Under the pieces are notes generated by a model. That model had not been told where the DNA came from. It did not search any database and saw only the letters and a program-made list of their open reading frames with translations. A DNA stretch of 64,000 nucleotides from Candidatus Sericytochromatia bacterium (lineage in GTDB: Bacteria > Cyanobacteriota > Sericytochromatia > UBA7694), in NCBI GenBank assembly GCA_018780035.1, contig JADMKE010000016.1:248001-312000 (forward strand), in the 5' to 3' direction. The position numbers and the translations under genes were made by a program. Positions 38,537 to 47,099 of this stretch are shown piece after piece; positions within the stretch are counted from its first letter, which is position 1; every line of letters starts with the position of its first letter.

Positions 38537-40558
38537 TTACTCCTGGCTGTAGCGTTCCATGATCACGGGTTCCGCTTTGAGGTGGCTGGGGGCCGGTTGT
38601 TCTGCTTCGGACTTTTGCTCAAACCCAGCTTCGGGATTGCGGCCCACAACTTTGACCACCAACCACATCAACGCACAGCCCAAGAGGATCGAAATAAACG
38701 GCATCAGGCCCAGGGCCGCGGGCAGATAACCCACCACAGTGGCCATGCCCATGCCCAACAGGGCGTAAGGCATTTGGGTGCGCACATGGTCGATATGGTC
38801 GCTTGAACAGGCCATCGACGAGAGAATGGTGGTATCTGCCAAGGGTGAGCAATGATCGCCAAAAATTGAGCCATCGAGTACCGCCCCCATGGCAATGATC
38901 ATCAGCGGCACGCCACCAAGCTCATATGCCAAAGGCACGGCCATGGGAATCAAGATCGCCATGGTGCTCCAGGAACTGCCTGTCGAAAAGGCAATAGCTG
39001 CGGCCAGCAAAAAGATCAGCATCGGAATCCAGATCGGATGCACCAGATCTTTAAAGATCGAGACCAAAAACGACGCGGTGCCTAAATCCTGGGAAACCCC
39101 ATTGAGCCCCCAGGCCATGACCAGAATCAAGCAGGCCAGCCAAACCGAGGCGGTGCCTTTGCCCCAGGCCAACCAAACCTCTTTAAAACTGAGCAAACGC
39201 TGGCCCCAGGCCAGAAAAATCGCCAGCAGCGAGCCTGCGATCGAGGCGTAGAGCAACACCGTGGCGCTGTCGGCACTGGAAAAACTGTCGCTGAGTACCT
39301 GAAAGCTCCAGAGATTGCTGAATTTGGCCTGAACCTTGGCCCAACCGCCGCCACTGACATAGAGCCCGACAATGGTCATGGCAATCACCAGCAACACGGG
39401 CAATACGGCGTTGTACCAGCGTGCAGGAATGTCTTCGCGGCCCTCTAAATTGCCCATGGCACCCGAGGTCATGGGCACCGCGCCATCGCGAATCACCAAA
39501 CCATGTTCAATCGCCCGGCGTTCGGCGTGGTACATCGGGCCAAAGTCGCGGCGCATCCAGACCAGCAAAAAGACCAGAACCAGCGTAAAAATACAGTAAA
39601 AGCGAAAGGGCAGCGCACTCAAAAAGGCCGAATAGCCGCTGATTTTAACATCCAGCGAGGTCAGCACCTCTTGAAATAGACCCACTTCGTAGCCAATCCA
39701 GGTCGAGATAATCGCCAGACCGGCCACAGGTGCGGCGGTGGAATCGACAATATACGCCAGTTTTTCGCGCGAGATCTTGAGTTTGTCGGTCACGGGCCGC
39801 ATGGTGCCGCCAATAATAAACGAATTGGCGTAATCGTCAAAGAAGATGCAAATGCCCATGATTGAGGCGATCATCTGGGCCGAGCGGCGGTTGCCTGTGT
39901 ATTTGCGAAAGACATCCACGATCCCACGGGTGCCCCCGGAGGCGTTCATCACACCGACCATGCCCACCAGCACGGCGGCAAAGATAATCACCTTGATGTG
40001 AAAGGCATCGCTGACGGCGTGCCAGAGATAATTGCCAAAGGTTTCGCTGAGTGTCGTGATGGGATTTAAATTCTGAAAGATCAAGGCCCCAAAGAACAGG
40101 CCTGCAAACAGTGCCAATACCAGCCGGTGCAACAAAAGCGCCAAAACCACGGCTACCAAAGGGGGCAGCACACTCAGCCAGGTGGTCATGGTCCGGGTTT
40201 CGCTCTGGGCCTTGCCGCCACTGGGGGTGGCGACCAGGGTCATTTGGCCGCGCCCCTCTTGCAGGCTCAAACGCAAGGGACGGGGCGTTCCTTGGGCTTT
40301 TTTGAGGTTTTCGGTCTGTTTTTTTAAGGCTTTTTGGGCCAGATCGCGCATTTCTGTTGCGGGCAAAACGCTGGCCGGATCGAGGGTATAGCTCTGCTGA
40401 GGGTGTGCTTTTTCGAGGTGTTTGAGTTGTTTATCCAGCAAGAGTTTAAATTGCTGGGCGTTTAGATAATCGTGATCGGGTTTGGCTTGCCAGAGAAAAA
40501 AAGACACCAGACAAAAAATTCCCAGGGTCAAAATGACCTTGAGTCGCTGATTCAGCAC
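38537..40558 (-). CDS. NhaC-family Na+/H+ antiporter
   Basis: The C-terminal 500 residues are a multi-helix antiporter of the NhaC/YqkI group, with ICIFFDDYANSFIIGGTMRP, VDSTAAPVAGLAIISTWIGY and FSTGSSWSTMAILIPMAVPL followed by DGSIFGDHCSPLADTTILSS. It would exchange sodium for protons (or an organic substrate) at the inner membrane. An N-terminal helix and a polar domain of about 120 residues precede it, longer than usual. I place the start at a GTG (40558) preceded by GGGGTGG; an ATG at 40660 would add 34 residues of non-membrane, Cys/Trp-rich sequence and seems unlikely. Confidence 0.87.
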   Translation of the reverse strand: MLNQRLKVILTLGIFCLVSFFLWQAKPDHDYLNAQQFKLLLDKQLKHLEKAHPQQSYTLDPASVLPATEMRDLAQKALKKQTENLKKAQGTPRPLRLSLQEGRGQMTLVATPSGGKAQSETRTMTTWLSVLPPLVAVVLALLLHRLVLALFAGLFFGALIFQNLNPITTLSETFGNYLWHAVSDAFHIKVIIFAAVLVGMVGVMNASGGTRGIVDVFRKYTGNRRSAQMIASIMGICIFFDDYANSFIIGGTMRPVTDKLKISREKLAYIVDSTAAPVAGLAIISTWIGYEVGLFQEVLTSLDVKISGYSAFLSALPFRFYCIFTLVLVFLLVWMRRDFGPMYHAERRAIEHGLVIRDGAVPMTSGAMGNLEGREDIPARWYNAVLPVLLVIAMTIVGLYVSGGGWAKVQAKFSNLWSFQVLSDSFSSADSATVLLYASIAGSLLAIFLAWGQRLLSFKEVWLAWGKGTASVWLACLILVMAWGLNGVSQDLGTASFLVSIFKDLVHPIWIPMLIFLLAAAIAFSTGSSWSTMAILIPMAVPLAYELGGVPLMIIAMGAVLDGSIFGDHCSPLADTTILSSMACSSDHIDHVRTQMPYALLGMGMATVVGYLPAALGLMPFISILLGCALMWLVVKVVGRNPEAGFEQKSEAEQPAPSHLKAEPVIMERYSQE

Positions 40559-40734
40559 CTTTTTCCACCCCCTTTTTAACAAAAAACAATTGCAGTGATG
40601 CCAAGTATACCCGATCCCAGAGGGGGTGAGAACGCTGCAAAAAAATCTCGGCTCTCTCATGTGGCTAAGGGATTCCCCCCAAGGCCCGCTCTGAGGTATA
40701 TAGAATAGAGAGACCAGATCCCCGGAGAACCCCT

Positions 40735-41565
40735 ATGTCCAATCTGATGAAGGAATCCACTTTGCATTTTAAGCGGGTGGCACATTGGCCCAGCCTGATC
40801 TACCGCTCCCAGACCTTTCAGATTCCCGGTTTGGATGGCGAACGACCGGTCTCTCTCTATTTGCCCCCCGATTATTTCACCTCGGATAAGACCTATCCCC
40901 TGGCCTTTTTCTTTGATGGCCAAAATCTCTATGAAGACGAAGGCACAATGGCTGGAGGCTGGCATTTGCACCGCATTCTCGATCAGCGTTCACGCGCAGG
41001 CAAAGAAGTGCCTGTGGTGGTGGGCGTGTATCACGGCCCCGATCGCGATGCCGAAATGAGTCCTTGGGACCCCTATCCGGGCAAACGGGGCAAAGCTGAG
41101 CGCAAGCTCAACTGGATGCTGGAATGGCTTCTGCCGCGGCTGCACCGCAAATTACATCTGCGCAGGGCCAATGAACAAACCCTGGTGGGAGGCTCTTCTC
41201 TGGGGGGGCTGCTGGCGCTTTATTCACTCTTTCACTATCCCGAGCAATTGGGCCGGGGGCTGATTATGTCCCCTGCGCTCTGGGTCAACCAATTTGCCAT
41301 TTACAATGCCCTGATGTTAACCAAACCCCACGCAGCGGCCAAGGTGTATATCGACCACGGGGAAAAAGAAGGCTGTGAGTGCCACGGCAATGTCAGCTTC
41401 CAGCAGACCAAATTATTGGCGGATCTGCTCGAAGTGCTCGAATTTAAACCCCAACAGAACCTGCTTTGGAACCCCGATCCAGAAGGCCTTCACAACGAAC
41501 AGAGTTGGCACCGCCGTTTGCCCGTGGCTTTGGACTTTCTCTATGAGGGTCAGTTACCCCAATGA
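40735..41565 (+). CDS. alpha/beta-hydrolase esterase (Fes/esterase D-like)
   Basis: This 276-residue cytoplasmic protein belongs to the putative-esterase group (enterochelin-esterase-like fold). The nucleophile elbow GGSSLGG lies near residue 160, the oxyanion-side FFFDGQNLYEDEG near 60, and a likely catalytic His in DPEGLHNEQSW near 248, a usual place. There is no signal peptide. Substrate is unknown. CCGGAG precedes the ATG. It is followed 10 bases later by proB. Confidence 0.88.
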   Translation: MSNLMKESTLHFKRVAHWPSLIYRSQTFQIPGLDGERPVSLYLPPDYFTSDKTYPLAFFFDGQNLYEDEGTMAGGWHLHRILDQRSRAGKEVPVVVGVYHGPDRDAEMSPWDPYPGKRGKAERKLNWMLEWLLPRLHRKLHLRRANEQTLVGGSSLGGLLALYSLFHYPEQLGRGLIMSPALWVNQFAIYNALMLTKPHAAAKVYIDHGEKEGCECHGNVSFQQTKLLADLLEVLEFKPQQNLLWNPDPEGLHNEQSWHRRLPVALDFLYEGQLPQ

Positions 41566-41575
41566 AGATACACAG

Positions 41576-42700
41576 ATGAAGCCGTCTAAAACGAGCCAGG
41601 GCCTGCGGATTGTTGTCAAACTCGGCACCAGTGTTTTGACTTCGGGCCAAGACCGCCTCTGTCGGCCCCGCATGGTCGATTTGTTGCGCCAGATGGCCCA
41701 TCTGCGTGATCTGGGGCATGAGGTGGTTTTGGTCAGTTCTGGGGCTGTACTGGCGGGCTGGGAGCAATTGGGTTTTCCCCCGCGCAAACGCAGTTTGGCC
41801 GAGAAACAATTGCTGGCAGCCGTTGGCCAGAGCCAATTGATGCATCTCTATGCCCAAATGGCCGAAATCTATGGCATCACTGTGGCGCAAACCCTGTTGA
41901 CCCGTGACGATTTTCGCGATCGTCGGCGCTACCTCAATGCCCGCACAACCTTTGCCGGCTGCCTTGAAAAAGGCGTGTTGCCCATTGTCAACGAAAACGA
42001 TGTGGTCGCCATCGAAGAGATCAAAGTGGGTGACAACGACAATTTGGCTGCCCAGGTGGCCTCGTTGGTCGAGGCCGATTTGCTGATCATTTGCACCGAT
42101 TGTGAGGGGCTGTTTACCGCTGACCCCCGCCAGCATTCAGATGCCCAACTCATTCCTGTTGTGCCCCAAATTACTCCCGCTATTTGGGGCTTGGCGGGGG
42201 ATGTCGGCAGTCACCGTGGCACAGGTGGCATGATCACCAAAATCCAGGCCGCAGACATTGCCACCCGCAGTGGCGTGGCTGTGCGGATTGTCTTTGGCGA
42301 AGCGACAGATATCTTGATTCAGGCTGCCGCAGGTCAGGCCGTGGGCACGCTCTTTGAACCCCATGAAGGTCGCTTGGATGCCCGCAAACGCTGGATTTTG
42401 GCCGAGACGGCTACCACCAGTCGGATTGAAATTGATGCGGGGGCCGCCAAAGCCTTAGCACAATCAGGCAAAAGCCTCTTGGCGGCTGGCATTACAGCTG
42501 TTTCGGGCAGTTTTTCCAGTGGTCAGGCCGTGCGCATCTATGCCGCTGATGGCCATGAATTGGCGCGGGGGCTGAGCCGCTATGATAGCCATGCCCTGAG
42601 CCAGATCAAAGGCTGTCATTCAGACCAGATCGAGCCCCTCTTGGGCTATACCCATGGGGCAGAAGCTGTCCACCGCGACGATCTGGTGGTTCTAAACTAG
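41576..42700 (+). CDS. proB: glutamate 5-kinase
   Basis: ProB phosphorylates glutamate in the first step of proline synthesis. Translation from the ATG at 41576 gives 374 residues; a longer in-frame extension overlaps the esterase gene and has no family similarity. The kinase domain has VVKLGTSVLTSGQDRL, VLVSSGAVLAGW, NENDVVAIEEIKVGDND and GTGGMITKIQAADIA. A C-terminal PUA domain (about 280-374) follows. The stop overlaps the convergent Usp gene by four bases. proA is not adjacent. Confidence 0.96.
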   Translation: MKPSKTSQGLRIVVKLGTSVLTSGQDRLCRPRMVDLLRQMAHLRDLGHEVVLVSSGAVLAGWEQLGFPPRKRSLAEKQLLAAVGQSQLMHLYAQMAEIYGITVAQTLLTRDDFRDRRRYLNARTTFAGCLEKGVLPIVNENDVVAIEEIKVGDNDNLAAQVASLVEADLLIICTDCEGLFTADPRQHSDAQLIPVVPQITPAIWGLAGDVGSHRGTGGMITKIQAADIATRSGVAVRIVFGEATDILIQAAAGQAVGTLFEPHEGRLDARKRWILAETATTSRIEIDAGAAKALAQSGKSLLAAGITAVSGSFSSGQAVRIYAADGHELARGLSRYDSHALSQIKGCHSDQIEPLLGYTHGAEAVHRDDLVVLN

Positions 42701-43620
42701 AGTTGGCCGTCGAGCAGGGCTTTGAAAAAACCCAAACTCTCGTTTTTCTTTTTAATCACCAGGATTGGCACCTTGAGATCGAGTTTGATCAGCTTTTCAG
42801 TTAGGCTGCCCAAAAACATGGCAGCAACATTGGTGCGGCCTTTGGAACCCATCACCAGCAATTGGCAGTCCAATTTTTTTAGCCAGTCGCGGATCAATTC
42901 TGCCCGGTCTTGGCTGCCAATATCTGCCACGTGGGTTTCAATCGTACTGTCCTTCAGGGGCACACCCTGAATGAATTTTTGCATGTCTTGCTCGGCATAG
43001 GTTTTGAGATCCGCAGCAAATTCTTCATAACTCAGGCCCATTTTGGCGTAGCCTGTAGGTACATCAAAGAGATTGAGCACGTGAATCACATCACCTTGTA
43101 CCACCGAAGAGAGCTGGGCGGCGGTTTCTAAGGCCTGGTGCGAGTGCTCTGAAAAGTCGCTGGGCACCAGAATATGTTGAATATCCAGGCTGAAGGTTTC
43201 TGGCACAAAGAGCACCGAACACAGCGCCCGGCGGGCCAGTTTTTCTGAGATCAGGTCCGCTTGAGCCTCGTCATCGCGTTTGCCGACGACCATCAGGTCG
43301 GCCATTTTGACCTTGCTGTGGCGCACGAGGGTATTTAACAAATCCCCTTCCAAGACATCAAACTCGGTTTGAATCCCATCGGCCAAATGCAGATGTTGCC
43401 CGACCACGGTTTGCATTTGTGCCTGCAGATTTTCATCCATGGGCAAATTGAGTTCGGGGTGTTTTTCCAAATAGCTGGCGGGCAGATCCAGCTTTTGCTC
43501 GACATGAATAAAATAAACTTTTTCAATCGGCAGACTTTTACACAAAAACTGGGTATACGTCAGCACTTTTTCATCGAGGGCGGTTAAGTCCAAGGCGACG
43601 GTCAGGCGTTTGATTGTCAT
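42697..43620 (-). CDS. tandem universal stress protein
   Basis: This 307-residue cytoplasmic protein has two UspA domains (about 1-145 and 147-295). The second ends with an intact nucleotide-binding loop, VMGSKGRTNVAAMFLGSLTEKL; the first has the degenerate VVGKRDDEAQADLISEKLAR, so probably only the second binds ATP. Such proteins respond to stress, but partners are not predictable. It is the last gene of the anmK-PrcB-cupin-Usp series on the minus strand. Confidence 0.93.
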   Translation of the reverse strand: MTIKRLTVALDLTALDEKVLTYTQFLCKSLPIEKVYFIHVEQKLDLPASYLEKHPELNLPMDENLQAQMQTVVGQHLHLADGIQTEFDVLEGDLLNTLVRHSKVKMADLMVVGKRDDEAQADLISEKLARRALCSVLFVPETFSLDIQHILVPSDFSEHSHQALETAAQLSSVVQGDVIHVLNLFDVPTGYAKMGLSYEEFAADLKTYAEQDMQKFIQGVPLKDSTIETHVADIGSQDRAELIRDWLKKLDCQLLVMGSKGRTNVAAMFLGSLTEKLIKLDLKVPILVIKKKNESLGFFKALLDGQL

Positions 43621-43661
43621 GGCGGGCCACTTTCTATCCAGATACTGGTTTCATTGTACCG

Positions 43662-43988
43662 CTATGCGGGTGGCTGGGCAAAATGCAGGGCCAACCAGAT
43701 GCACGGCGGGGCAGTGCTGGTATAGCTCACGCGGTGGCGGCGATGCGGGGGAATCAGCAAAGTATCACCGCGTTTTAAGTATGTCTCGGAGCCATCTGCA
43801 TAATTCAGACGGGCCTCTCCCTGCAAAAGCACCAGCCATTCTGCCTGTTCTTGATCGTACCATTCCCCGGCAGGGGTGACTTGTCCGTAGGAGACAATGC
43901 GCTCCAATTTGCCCGAGGGAAAGGTTTGCAGGGTTTCGAACAGTTCCTCCGTTGGCAGAGGCTCTGGCAATTCAAAGAGATTCTTCAC
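43662..43988 (-). CDS. small cupin-domain protein
   Basis: This 108-residue protein is a single beta-barrel cupin. The first motif region reads EWLVLLQGEARLNYADG and the second GDTLLIPPHRRHRV, with metal-ligand His residues in the second; the first has lost most canonical His. An aromatic-rich end (PPCIWLALHF) completes the barrel. Substrate is unknown. It lies between the PrcB-like and Usp genes with short gaps on both sides. Confidence 0.85.
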   Translation of the reverse strand: MKNLFELPEPLPTEELFETLQTFPSGKLERIVSYGQVTPAGEWYDQEQAEWLVLLQGEARLNYADGSETYLKRGDTLLIPPHRRHRVSYTSTAPPCIWLALHFAQPPA

Positions 43989-44011
43989 AGCTCTGAAACT
44001 TTATGTGGACT

Positions 44012-44896
44012 TTATTTGCTTTTGTCGCGTTTAACAAATTCAGGGTAAGCCTCTGAGCGGGGCAAGGCAATTAAATGGGCGGGGGCGGTCAAAATCTGAA
44101 TGGTCATGCTGCCTTCGGGAGGCTCAGATTCGGAATAATAGAATTTAAATTTCTCGCCCTCTTTGAGCACCTCTTCAATCGTCACAGCATAACCGCCTGT
44201 GCTGCGCTCGCCCATAAAGATCCCGGCCACCATTTCGGATTGAAAGTCCACTTCGGGCAATTGCTCCAAAGAGCCGTTGTGTTCTTTCCAGAGCTGGCGG
44301 AATTGTTCGTAATCGCGGGCAATCACATAACGGGCTTCGGTGACGCGGCTATTGCTAACGCGGGAGAGGGTGCGCATGGAGATGGGATCCTTTGCTTGAA
44401 TTTTAACGGCCTCGGGCTCGCTGTTGATAAACGTGATCGGCAGGGTAATCGCTGTTTTGGGCAATTTGATCAGGCAAGCCGGGGCCGTGAGCACGGTGGC
44501 GACAAATTGATCTGGTTGGGGTTTGGCTTCGCGATAACGCACCAAGATTTGGTTGGTCTGAACCTCCACCGACTCAACCGCTACGCTGTACCCAGCTGTG
44601 GGCCGCACCCCCAGAAAAATCGCAGCGATTCGTTCTTTGCTGAAGTCAACCGCTGGGGCTTGGCCCGTTTGACCTGTTTGACCGAGGTGTTCTTGCCAGA
44701 GTTTTTGCCAGTCGGCGCTGTTTTCGATCACCTGGGTGCGAAATGTCCGAATCCGGCTCTGGGAACGGCTATCGAGCAGACCAAAACCTGCAGGGGCCTG
44801 GGCTTGGCTGCTGGGCAAAGGGGCTGTGGCCAAAAGAGTGAAAAAGAGGACCGAAAAGAGACCGAATACGAGCAGGACCTTGTGCTTGGGGATCAT
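44012..44896 (-). CDS. secreted protein with two PrcB-like repeats
   Basis: After a signal sequence (MIPKHKVLLVFGLFSVLFFTLLATAP), this 294-residue protein has two copies of the PrcB C-terminal domain (about 55-155 and 190-285). Each carries the family signature: VDFSKERIAAIFLGVRPTAG and VDFQSEMVAGIFMGERSTGG. PrcB was described as an accessory protein of the subtilisin-like dentilisin protease complex of Treponema denticola. Here it overlaps anmK by ATGA and lies about 5 kb from a large subtilase gene, but the strand group differs and no direct link is shown. Confidence 0.86.
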   Translation of the reverse strand: MIPKHKVLLVFGLFSVLFFTLLATAPLPSSQAQAPAGFGLLDSRSQSRIRTFRTQVIENSADWQKLWQEHLGQTGQTGQAPAVDFSKERIAAIFLGVRPTAGYSVAVESVEVQTNQILVRYREAKPQPDQFVATVLTAPACLIKLPKTAITLPITFINSEPEAVKIQAKDPISMRTLSRVSNSRVTEARYVIARDYEQFRQLWKEHNGSLEQLPEVDFQSEMVAGIFMGERSTGGYAVTIEEVLKEGEKFKFYYSESEPPEGSMTIQILTAPAHLIALPRSEAYPEFVKRDKSK

Positions 44897-46104
44897 TTTT
44901 TCTCTCCTGGCGGGCTGGCCAATTGCTGCAAAAGCGAGAGGTAATTGCGTCCGGGTTGAATTTTGCCCATCACCGTGGCTGAATGGGCCCCGGTGACGGC
45001 GGGCAAATTATTCGGAATGCCGGTCAGGCAGGTATAAGCCAAACAGGCAAAGGCAAAGGCCTCTTTGGCATCAGAAGAGAGACCAAAATGCTCCAGAGGC
45101 AAAACCAGGGCCGGTTTGATCAATTCTGCCAACATATGAATCAAGGTCGTATTGTGAATCCCGCCGCCACTGACGACAAAACGATGGGGGAATTCAGGCA
45201 AAAATTGATGGCAGGCGCGGGCGATGCTGTGGGCAGTCAGGGCGGTGGCGGTGGCCAATTGATCGGCGGCTGAAAGTTGTAAGGCCTGCCCCTGTTCGAA
45301 CAGCCATTCGCAATAGCTCTCGCCAAAGAGTTCGCGCCCAGTGGATTTGGGGGGGGGCTGCAAAAAGAAGGGGTGGCGCAGGGCTTTTTCCAATAAACGA
45401 TCACAGATCATGCCCTGGGCAGCCCATTGCCCGCCGTCGTCGCGCAGCTTTTCGCCCTGGCTGAGGCGGCGCACCAAACCGTCAATTAAGACATTGCCGG
45501 GACCTGTATCAAAGGCCAGCATCGCTCCATTGCTGCCAATCCAGGTCAGATTGCCCATGCCGCCGATATTTTGCAGACAAACAGGATAGCCAAGATCTTT
45601 AAACAGCAGGGCATCGACATAAGGCACCAGGGGTGCGCCTTGACCCCCAATGGCCATATCTGCCAGGCGAAAATCCGAAACGGTGGTCACGCCGGTCATG
45701 GCTGCGATCACGGCGGCATCTCCCAATTGCAGTGAAGAGGAGACTTCGCCCCTGCCGGGAGGCAAATGAAAGAGCGTTTGGCCGTGAGAGCCAATCAAGT
45801 CGACCTGATCCAGGTCAAAGCGCTGGCTGGCCAAAAAGGCCCGACTGGAGGCGCCCAACCACTGACCAATCTGGACATTGAGTTCACAGAGTTCATCGAC
45901 CTGGCTGGTTTCGGGTTGCATATTGCGCAGGAGTTTTTCGCGCAGGTCGGAAGCCATCGGCAGGGTCTCAAAGCCGAGAATTTCGTATTGCAGCCGATCT
46001 TCCCAGCTCAGACGGCAGAGACAGAGATCCAGGCCATCGAGTGAGGTGCCCGACATCAGGCCCAGCACGTTGAGGGGGGGTAAATACAATTGGTTTAAAC
46101 TCAT
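44893..46104 (-). CDS. anmK: anhydro-N-acetylmuramic acid kinase
   Basis: AnmK phosphorylates anhydroMurNAc during peptidoglycan recycling. The ATG at 46104 gives 403 residues; an in-frame start at 46149 would add an unrelated stretch. The ATPase-fold signatures are present: GLMSGTSLDGLDL at the start, GSHGQTLFHLP, LQNIGGMGNLTWIG, AFDTGPGNVLIDGL and VSGGGIHNTTL. It fits a diderm that recycles its cell wall. It heads the minus-strand series ending with the Usp gene. Confidence 0.94.
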   Translation of the reverse strand: MSLNQLYLPPLNVLGLMSGTSLDGLDLCLCRLSWEDRLQYEILGFETLPMASDLREKLLRNMQPETSQVDELCELNVQIGQWLGASSRAFLASQRFDLDQVDLIGSHGQTLFHLPPGRGEVSSSLQLGDAAVIAAMTGVTTVSDFRLADMAIGGQGAPLVPYVDALLFKDLGYPVCLQNIGGMGNLTWIGSNGAMLAFDTGPGNVLIDGLVRRLSQGEKLRDDGGQWAAQGMICDRLLEKALRHPFFLQPPPKSTGRELFGESYCEWLFEQGQALQLSAADQLATATALTAHSIARACHQFLPEFPHRFVVSGGGIHNTTLIHMLAELIKPALVLPLEHFGLSSDAKEAFAFACLAYTCLTGIPNNLPAVTGAHSATVMGKIQPGRNYLSLLQQLASPPGEKK

Positions 46105-46166
46105 GCACTTATTGTAACCTGTCAGGGCGTGCTTGCGCCAACCCCCCAAAGTGGGTCTGTTACAAT

Positions 46167-47099
46167 ATGGGCATGACAGACACCCTCTCTTATTTACTCT
46201 CGCTGCTTCAGCACAGCCGTTTGCTGATCTTAAAAGGCGGGCCTGGCACGGGCAAGTCTTATTGGGCCCGCCGCTTGGGGCTCGAAGCCGCTGCCCTTCA
46301 CAACCAGCAGCGTCCGTTTGCCGATCTGACTCCGATTGAGCAGGACTTCCTCTGCGACAGTCTCAATGGCCCTGTGCGCAGCTACAACTTATACGCAGGC
46401 CTCGATTATGGCCTTTTTGTCGAGGGCTATCGCTCCGAAATGGTCCAGGGCCAAGCCACACAGGTCTTGCGCAGTGGGATTTTCAAACGCATTGCCCAAG
46501 AGGCGCGGGCCCATCCCAATTTGGGCTATTTTCTGATCCTCGAAGATTTTCAGAGTGTCGATCCACGGGCGCTCTTTGGCGAGGTCTGGGGAAGCTTGGT
46601 CACGGCCTCCACCGATTCGGGCGTGGCCCTGGCCCTGAGCCAAGAGCGCTTTGTCATGCCCGCCAATCTGTATCTGATTGCCACGGTGGCAGAGGGACGG
46701 GGGCCCTGGCAGCCCGACCCCGACCTTTTTCGGCGCTTTCTCTGCCTGCAACTCACCCCCGATGAGGCCCTGCTGGCCGGGGTAGAAATTGCGGGTCTGT
46801 CGCTGCAGGCCTATTTGCATCAACTCAATCAGGGCTTGCAAGCCCTGAACCTGCCGCGTTTGGGGCCTGGTTTTTTCTTTGAACAGGGCCAGTCCGTGCA
46901 AACACCCGAGGCCTTGGCCCACTTGATCTGGCTGCGTCTGCTGCCGCTTTTGCTCTCGCAACTCAGTTTGGAGCAGGCCGAAAAGCTGCTGGGTTCAGAA
47001 CTATTGGCCCTGTGGCAAAACCCCGGCTCAGGGGCTTTGGCCTGGCCGGGAGTGGATGCGGTGCTGGGAGCGGTTGCGGTTAACGGCGATGGGGTTTAA
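46167..47099 (+). CDS. McrB-like AAA+ ATPase
   Basis: This 310-residue protein has a P-loop GGPGTGKS (24-31) and Walker B LILEDFQ. Between them lies DYGLFVEGYRS, the family marker of McrB-type AAA+ GTPase/ATPases (consensus YxxFVEG). NLYLIATVAEGRG is the sensor-like strand, and RRFLCLQL follows. There is no N-terminal DNA-binding or C-terminal nuclease domain, and no McrC is adjacent. It might be a stand-alone remodeller or a remnant of a restriction system. The end is four bases past the stop of convergent serpin 2. The start could also be the ATG six bases on. Confidence 0.78.
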   Translation: MGMTDTLSYLLSLLQHSRLLILKGGPGTGKSYWARRLGLEAAALHNQQRPFADLTPIEQDFLCDSLNGPVRSYNLYAGLDYGLFVEGYRSEMVQGQATQVLRSGIFKRIAQEARAHPNLGYFLILEDFQSVDPRALFGEVWGSLVTASTDSGVALALSQERFVMPANLYLIATVAEGRGPWQPDPDLFRRFLCLQLTPDEALLAGVEIAGLSLQAYLHQLNQGLQALNLPRLGPGFFFEQGQSVQTPEALAHLIWLRLLPLLLSQLSLEQAEKLLGSELLALWQNPGSGALAWPGVDAVLGAVAVNGDGV

